Of a stretch of 64,000 bases of DNA, positions 59,939 through 64,000 are shown piece after piece. The stretch's first letter is position 1; the number at the start of each line of letters is the position of its first letter. The notes under the pieces were generated by a model. That model saw only the letters and a list, made by a program, of their open reading frames with translations, made no database searches and had not been told where the DNA came from. Position numbers and translations under genes: made by a program. This stretch comes from Candidatus Microthrix subdominans (GTDB taxonomy: Bacteria; Actinomycetota; Acidimicrobiia; Acidimicrobiales; Microtrichaceae). Location of the stretch: positions 124,001-188,000 of the forward strand of contig JADJZA010000008.1 of assembly GCA_016719385.1 (NCBI GenBank), read 5' to 3'.

Positions 59939-60061
59939 CTCGGGAGTGCAGGGCGCGCTCTGGCTGTTGTTTGGGCTCCCGAGTTGCGAGTTGTTCGTGT
60001 GATTCCCGCAACTCGGGAGTGCAGGGCGCGCTCTGGCGGTTGTTTGGGCTCCCGAGTTGCG
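59939..60061 (+). repeat. Hairpin repeat pair C
   Basis: Two diverged copies of the repeat found at 28809 and 30035, 73 bp apart, sharing the core TTGTTTGGGCTCCCGAGTTG. In copy 2 the inverted repeat is 13 bp and perfect (CGCAACTCGGGAG at 60007-60019, CTCCCGAGTTGCG at 60049-60061). Lies between two convergent genes, where it could serve as a terminator for both. Confidence 0.88.
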
Positions 60062-60105
60062 AGCCGGTCATGTGTGATGACCCCCGTTCGGGGTCCGGCA
60101 CCTGC

Positions 60106-61065
60106 TTAGGGCAGGGTGGTGATCGTGCCGCTGGCCACCAGGTCGTCGTAGACCGTCCCGCCGGGGTAGTAGTCGGGGGTGAGGGTCCCGGCGAACTGGT
60201 CACCAAACCAGCCCAACGTCAGCGTCTGGGCAGCGGCGGTGTTCTCAGCGGTGGGAAAGCCGCAAACGAGCGCTCCCACCAGGCTCTGGGAGGGCCCGAA
60301 GATGTCGCCGTGGACGCCGGTGGTCACCTCGGCGGCGACGAAGCTGCGGCCGGCCAGCCCTGCGAGCACGGCCTGGGTGCCGCTCTGGTCGGCGTTGCAG
60401 GCGGACTTGGGCGATGCCAGCGCATAGATCGGTAGCGAGGTGGGACCAAGGTTGGCCACGGCGTCGTCGGTGTTGGTCCCGACGAACGACTTCACCGGGT
60501 CCTGCAGCACCAGCCCCTTCAGCCGGTCGAAGGCTTCCGGGTCGGAACCGTACAGCCGGTCGGCCACCGACAGCACGGTCTCGCCACCGGCGGAGTGGCC
60601 GCTGAACGCCATGTTCCGGGGCAGGCTCTCCCCGGCGCGTCCGGCCAGATCGGCGGCATCGGCGTGGCCGACGGCCAGCGCGCTGTACGGGCTATCGATG
60701 TCGGCGAACAGCGCCGCCAGGCCGTCGAGGAATGGGCCGTTGTCGCCGGTGTTCTGCACGTTGCACCCTTGCGGGCTGGTCGAGGGCAGGCTGGTGGCCA
60801 TCGCCAGGTAGCCGGCAGAGGCCACCTGTGGGGCGAAGGTCGCCCAGTCGTCCTTGCTTTCGACGAACCCGTGTTGGAGCCACACCAGACCCTTGGGTGG
60901 GGTGTCGGGGAAGTACCAGTCGACCGGCACCACCTCGCTCGTCGCTCCGCAGGCCACCTCGATCGAGTTGGTCACCTTGGTGACCTCCGGGGGCAGCATC
61001 TGTTGGCAGCCGGTGATCGCCAACAGGCTGATGGCGGCAATCGTTCCCAACAACAGTCGTCTCAT
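60106..61065 (-). CDS. Alpha/beta-hydrolase lipoprotein
   Basis: 319 residues. Signal peptide MRRLLLGTIAAISLLAITGC with a lipobox Cys at 20. Hydrolase motifs: GLVWLQHGFVESKDDWATFA (oxyanion region), nucleophile elbow AFSGHSAGGETVLS, and a C-terminal TTGVHGDIFGPSQ with a candidate catalytic His. Secreted, membrane-anchored esterase or lipase of unknown substrate, probably with disulfides (CNVQN, SACNADQ, LVCGF). ATG 61065; a GTG two codons earlier is possible. Confidence 0.85.
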   Translation of the reverse strand: MRRLLLGTIAAISLLAITGCQQMLPPEVTKVTNSIEVACGATSEVVPVDWYFPDTPPKGLVWLQHGFVESKDDWATFAPQVASAGYLAMATSLPSTSPQGCNVQNTGDNGPFLDGLAALFADIDSPYSALAVGHADAADLAGRAGESLPRNMAFSGHSAGGETVLSVADRLYGSDPEAFDRLKGLVLQDPVKSFVGTNTDDAVANLGPTSLPIYALASPKSACNADQSGTQAVLAGLAGRSFVAAEVTTGVHGDIFGPSQSLVGALVCGFPTAENTAAAQTLTLGWFGDQFAGTLTPDYYPGGTVYDDLVASGTITTLP

Positions 61066-61190
61066 TCGCACGGGTCGCTCCAAGCTTGTGATCGTGGTGC
61101 CCGACGGCACGGGTGACACCGTAGCGAACGTCGTGGAGGCTACGCCCCCGCCCCGCCCCGCCCCGCCCAACCGGACGGGGCAGTCCTCGG

Positions 61191-63227
61191 TCAGTGTCCG
61201 AGCAGCCGGTGGCGGAGGTCCTCGGTGGTCGTCACCGGCTGTTCGCACACCGATCCCCGGCACACATACGCCCGACCCTGCTCGCCGACCTCGTCTCGTC
61301 CCTCCCACAGGGGGGAGTCGCCCGGCTCACCCCAGGCCAGCACTGCGCCGGGCAGCCAGTGCCGACGCACCTCGGCGACCAGGTCGGCCCGTTCGCCGCT
61401 GATGACGATCTCGCTCAGGCCGAGTGCGTCGTCTTCGGCGGCGGCCAACAGGTGGGCGAACGATCCGGCCTGGCCGTCGGCCAGCGGCGAGAGCGCTGCG
61501 ATGATCCGGCGGGCGGCGTCGGCGTAGTGGGTGGCCCCGGTGATTGCAGCCAGGCGCAGGAATGCCCCCGCCGCCACCGAGTTGGCCGACGGGGTGGCCC
61601 CATCGACCACGTCCCGGGGTCGTGCGACCAGTGCCTCGCCGTCGTCAGGTGTGGTCCACAGCGTGCCGGTCTCGGCGTCGAGATAGCGGTTCAGCAGCTC
61701 GTCCGCGACGGCGAGGGCCTCGGTCTCCCAGCGGCGTTCACCGGTCCATTCGGCCAGGCGGATCAGGGCCTCGACCAGAGCGGCCAGGTCGTTGGCCACC
61801 GCACGGTGGGAGGCCTGGGCCGAGTCGGCCGACCACGAGCGGTGCCAGCGTCCGTCCCGATGCAGGTGGCCCAGCAGAAACTCGGCCGCTTCGACGGCAG
61901 CGTCACCCCACTCGGGCCGGTCGAGTGCGGCGGCGGCCTCGGCCAAGGAAGCGACGATCAGCGCGTTCCATTCCACCAGCACCTTGTCGTCGAGGCTTGG
62001 TTGGGGTCGCGCCCGACGAATCTTCAGCAGGCCGGCGCGCACCTCGTCGAGCGCAGGATCGCGCTGGGGCTCATCGATGTGGCCGATGCGGTGGGGGATC
62101 GACCGGCCCTCAAAGTTGCCCTCCTCGGTGATGCCCCAATAGGCGGCCACCTTGGCGCCGCCGTCCTCGCCGAGCACCGCCACCAGTTCGGCCGGGGTCC
62201 AGGTGGCGAAGCGGCCCTCGACGCCCAGGCCGTCCGATTCGCTCGGGTCGGCGCCGTCGGGATCTGGGCTGTCGGCGTCCTGGGCGGAGGCGAACGCTCC
62301 CGCCGGCAGCCGCAGCTCGTCGAGCAGGTAGGCGATCGTCTCCTCGACGATCTGGCGGTAGCGATCCTCGCCGGTCAGCTGCCAGGCGTGCAGGTAAGGA
62401 CGGATCAGGAGGGCGTTGTCGTAGGCCATCTTCTCGAAGTGGGGCACCAGCCACTGTCGGTCGGTCGAGTAGCGGGCGAAGCCGCCGCCGATGTGGTCCC
62501 ACATGCCGCCGGTTGCCATGTGATCGAGGGCGCTGCGGGCGATCGACAGGGAGGTGTCCGAGCCGGTGCGCCGTGCGTGGCGCAACAACAGGTCGACCGA
62601 CGCCGGTTGGGGAAACTTGGGCGTTACCCCGAAACCGCCCCACTGGGCATCGGCGGCGTGGGCCAGCGACAGCACGGCCTCGTCGATCGTGACCAGCTCG
62701 GGCGCCGGTGCGTCCGGCTCGAGCGGTGCCGAGCGGGTGATCGCTTCGGAAAGGGTGTCGGCCTGGCCCTCCAGCTCGTCTCGTTTCGTGGCCCAGGCGT
62801 CTGCGAGGGCCTCGATCAGCTGCGTGAAGCTCGGCATGCCCTGGCGGGGTTCCGGCGGGAAGTAGGTGCCGCAATAGAACGGCCGTCCGTCGGGCGTGGC
62901 CAGGACGGTCATCGGCCAGCCACCCCGGCCGGTCATCGTCTGGGTGGCCTCCATGTACACCGCGTCGATGTCGGGCCGCTCCTCCCGGTCGACCTTGATG
63001 TTGACGAAGTGCCGGTTCATCGCTGCGGCAACCTCGGGGTCTTCGAAGCTCTCATGGGCCATCACGTGGCACCAGTGACACGATGAATAGCCGATCGAGA
63101 TCAGCAGCGGCACGTCGCGGTCCGCAGCGGCGGCAAACGCTTGGTCGCCCCACTGGTACCAGTCGACCGGGTTGTCGGCGTGCTGGCGCAGGTACGGGCT
63201 GGTCGAGTCGGCAAGACGATTGGCCAT
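61191..63227 (-). CDS. DUF255 thioredoxin-domain protein (YyaL type)
   Basis: 678 residues. N-terminal thioredoxin-like domain with MANRLADSTSPYLRQHADNP and the CxxC-like GYSSCHWCHVMAHESFEDPE, then GRGGWPMTVLATPDGRPFYC and TYFPP; the rest is an (alpha/alpha)6 barrel like glycan isomerases (GGFARYSTDRQWLVPHFEKM, DADSPDPDG). Related to YyaL and human SPATA20; role uncertain. ATG 63227 chosen because a TACCTT box lies 6 nt upstream; the frame upstream is antisense to another gene. Confidence 0.9.
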   Translation of the reverse strand: MANRLADSTSPYLRQHADNPVDWYQWGDQAFAAAADRDVPLLISIGYSSCHWCHVMAHESFEDPEVAAAMNRHFVNIKVDREERPDIDAVYMEATQTMTGRGGWPMTVLATPDGRPFYCGTYFPPEPRQGMPSFTQLIEALADAWATKRDELEGQADTLSEAITRSAPLEPDAPAPELVTIDEAVLSLAHAADAQWGGFGVTPKFPQPASVDLLLRHARRTGSDTSLSIARSALDHMATGGMWDHIGGGFARYSTDRQWLVPHFEKMAYDNALLIRPYLHAWQLTGEDRYRQIVEETIAYLLDELRLPAGAFASAQDADSPDPDGADPSESDGLGVEGRFATWTPAELVAVLGEDGGAKVAAYWGITEEGNFEGRSIPHRIGHIDEPQRDPALDEVRAGLLKIRRARPQPSLDDKVLVEWNALIVASLAEAAAALDRPEWGDAAVEAAEFLLGHLHRDGRWHRSWSADSAQASHRAVANDLAALVEALIRLAEWTGERRWETEALAVADELLNRYLDAETGTLWTTPDDGEALVARPRDVVDGATPSANSVAAGAFLRLAAITGATHYADAARRIIAALSPLADGQAGSFAHLLAAAEDDALGLSEIVISGERADLVAEVRRHWLPGAVLAWGEPGDSPLWEGRDEVGEQGRAYVCRGSVCEQPVTTTEDLRHRLLGH

Positions 63228-63233
63228 CAACCC

Positions 63234-63239
63234 AAGGTA
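63234..63239 (-). promoter_or_regulatory. -10-like box of the DUF255 gene
   Basis: Minus-strand TACCTT ends 6 nt before ATG 63227; no Shine-Dalgarno. Confidence 0.4.
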
Positions 63240-63319
63240 ACGACCGTGGAGGCAATGGCGCCCCGACGCCGCGTCCGGACAACGATCTCGAGTTGGCAGA
63301 CGGCACAGATCATCCGTCC

Positions 63320-63351
63320 TTGACGTGCCGTGAACCATAGGTACAGTACCT
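63320..63351 (+). promoter_or_regulatory. Promoter with palindromic operator, leaderless
   Basis: TTGACG (63320-63325) and TACAGT (63342-63347) are 16 bp apart, a good sigma-70-type promoter; the ATG at 63354 is 6 nt after the -10 box, so the transcript should begin at or near the start codon. A palindrome AGGTAC-A-GTACCT (63339-63351) covers the -10 box, a likely operator for the PadR regulator encoded in the same unit. Confidence 0.6.
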
Positions 63352-63353
63352 GT

Positions 63354-63815
63354 ATGGCCTCCACGATGCTTCAGACTCAACCGCCTGCCGCAAACCCCGA
63401 GCTGAACGCCCGCAGCCTGCTGTTGGGTTACGTCATCGGGCTCACATTCCTGTGCATGCTGGTGCAGGTGTTCATCGTGATCGATGGCAACCGCATCAGC
63501 GGCGTGTCCCAGGGGATGACCGCTGGGGTTGCGCTGTACTACGCGGCCTTCATGTTCTCGCGGCGACACCAACTGGGCCAGGTGCGGTTCGGTCGGCTGG
63601 TGGCCCACGCCACTACCTATGCCGTCGTCAACGCCAGCTTTCAGATCCACGCCTTCATCCTGGGGGTCACCGGCAGCGAGGTGCTGCGAGGCCAGGAGTA
63701 CCTGCCGGTGGATCCGGGTTGGTTCGGGGCAACGTTTGCGATGGCCGGCTTTTGGGGCATCGGGCTCACCGTTCACGCGATCGCGAGCATCGCCCAGCGC
63801 GGGTTCGAGGCCTGA
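63354..63815 (+). CDS. Four-helix membrane protein
   Basis: 153 residues with four predicted transmembrane helices: about 22-42 (LLLGYVIGLTFLCMLVQVFI), 53-70, 82-106 and 123-146. No family recognised. Genes for such proteins placed directly before a PadR regulator often belong to drug- or envelope-stress-responsive units; this is inference from layout. ATG 63354 fits the leaderless promoter. Confidence 0.65.
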   Translation: MASTMLQTQPPAANPELNARSLLLGYVIGLTFLCMLVQVFIVIDGNRISGVSQGMTAGVALYYAAFMFSRRHQLGQVRFGRLVAHATTYAVVNASFQIHAFILGVTGSEVLRGQEYLPVDPGWFGATFAMAGFWGIGLTVHAIASIAQRGFEA

Positions 63816-63817
63816 GG

Positions 63818-64000
63818 GTGAAGCACCCGACCGAATCCGACGAGTGGCTCGAGGAGTTGGTCGACACGTGGACCGAGATGTACAAGAAATCGATGGTGAC
63901 GCTGGCGATCCTGCGAGAGGTCGCCGCTTCCGGGTGGGTCTCGGTCGATGAAATTGCAGCTGCGTTCGGAGAGTCAACCGGCTGGACGATCACTGAGCGC
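63818..64000 (+). CDS. PadR-family transcriptional regulator (partial)
   Basis: The first 61 residues are present; the gene runs off the window. GTG 63818, 2 nt after the previous stop. WLEELVDTWTEMYKKSMVTL then AILREVAASGWVSVDEIAAA and ESTGWTITER match the N-terminal winged helix of PadR regulators. Likely controls the palindrome at 63339-63351. Everything beyond the first helix-turn-helix is unseen. Confidence 0.7.
   Translation, partial: MKHPTESDEWLEELVDTWTEMYKKSMVTLAILREVAASGWVSVDEIAAAFGESTGWTITER

Overview
The window is GC-rich, densely coded chromosomal DNA from an actinobacterium. The mtrA-mtrB-lpqB-like operon, DivIVA/SepF/YggT downstream of ftsZ, a bacterial proteasome activator (Bpa), DUF3040 next to dinB, a DEDDh/GIY-YIG nuclease fusion and a PimB'-like mannosyltransferase all point to Actinomycetota. 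The reduced, rearranged dcw cluster and absence of mycolata-type genes suggest Acidimicrobiia (Microthrix- or Ilumatobacter-like), but that class-level call is inference. I recognised no tRNA, rRNA, CRISPR array, prophage or intact insertion sequence.

Layout. 1-9.4 kb: small conserved proteins, an exonuclease/GIY-YIG protein, a NYN-domain protein, queG, a mannosyltransferase and an ArsA-type ATPase, mostly overlapping. 9.4-14.3 kb: a 24-residue membrane peptide gene, a transporter remnant and central carbon genes (ROK kinase, glpK, pfkA) with a TetR regulator. 14.3-18.8 kb (minus): inositol-phosphatase-like gene, then mtrA-mtrB-lpqB-like. 18.9-27.8 kb: Nudix, dinB, DUF3040, a moxR-DUF58-transglutaminase operon, a second ROK gene and a second Nudix. 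27.9-30.2 kb: lipoate ligase, a 17-bp tandem repeat, then an AbiEi-like/DUF559 nuclease gene bracketed by paired hairpin repeats. 30.2-48.7 kb: mraZ-rsmH-ftsL-ftsI-murE-mraY-ftsW-murG-murC-murB-ftsQ-ftsZ, then pgeF, yggS, sepF, yggT and divIVA. 48.8-57 kb: DksA-like protein, lspA, rluD, Rrf2, phosphodiesterase, bpa, dnaE. 57-64 kb: nitroreductase, acetyltransferase, methyltransferase, a third copy of the hairpin-repeat pair, a lipoprotein hydrolase, a thioredoxin-domain protein, and a membrane gene plus PadR regulator cut by the window end.

The dcw genes form a nearly gap-free, translationally coupled unit from rsmH to ftsQ, but murF and murD, usually on either side of mraY, are absent. Upstream of mraZ are four phased GTGGG boxes (likely MraZ autoregulation), and between mraZ and rsmH lies a strongly structured leader in the position of the known mraW RNA motif. 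FtsZ keeps its C-terminal SepF/FtsW-binding tail and its partner SepF is encoded just downstream.

Two window-wide patterns stand out. First, at least 15 genes have a TANNNT -10-like box 6-10 nt before the start codon and no Shine-Dalgarno, suggesting widespread leaderless transcription. Second, a roughly 55-bp hairpin repeat occurs as tandem pairs at three intergenic sites, two of which flank one nuclease gene.
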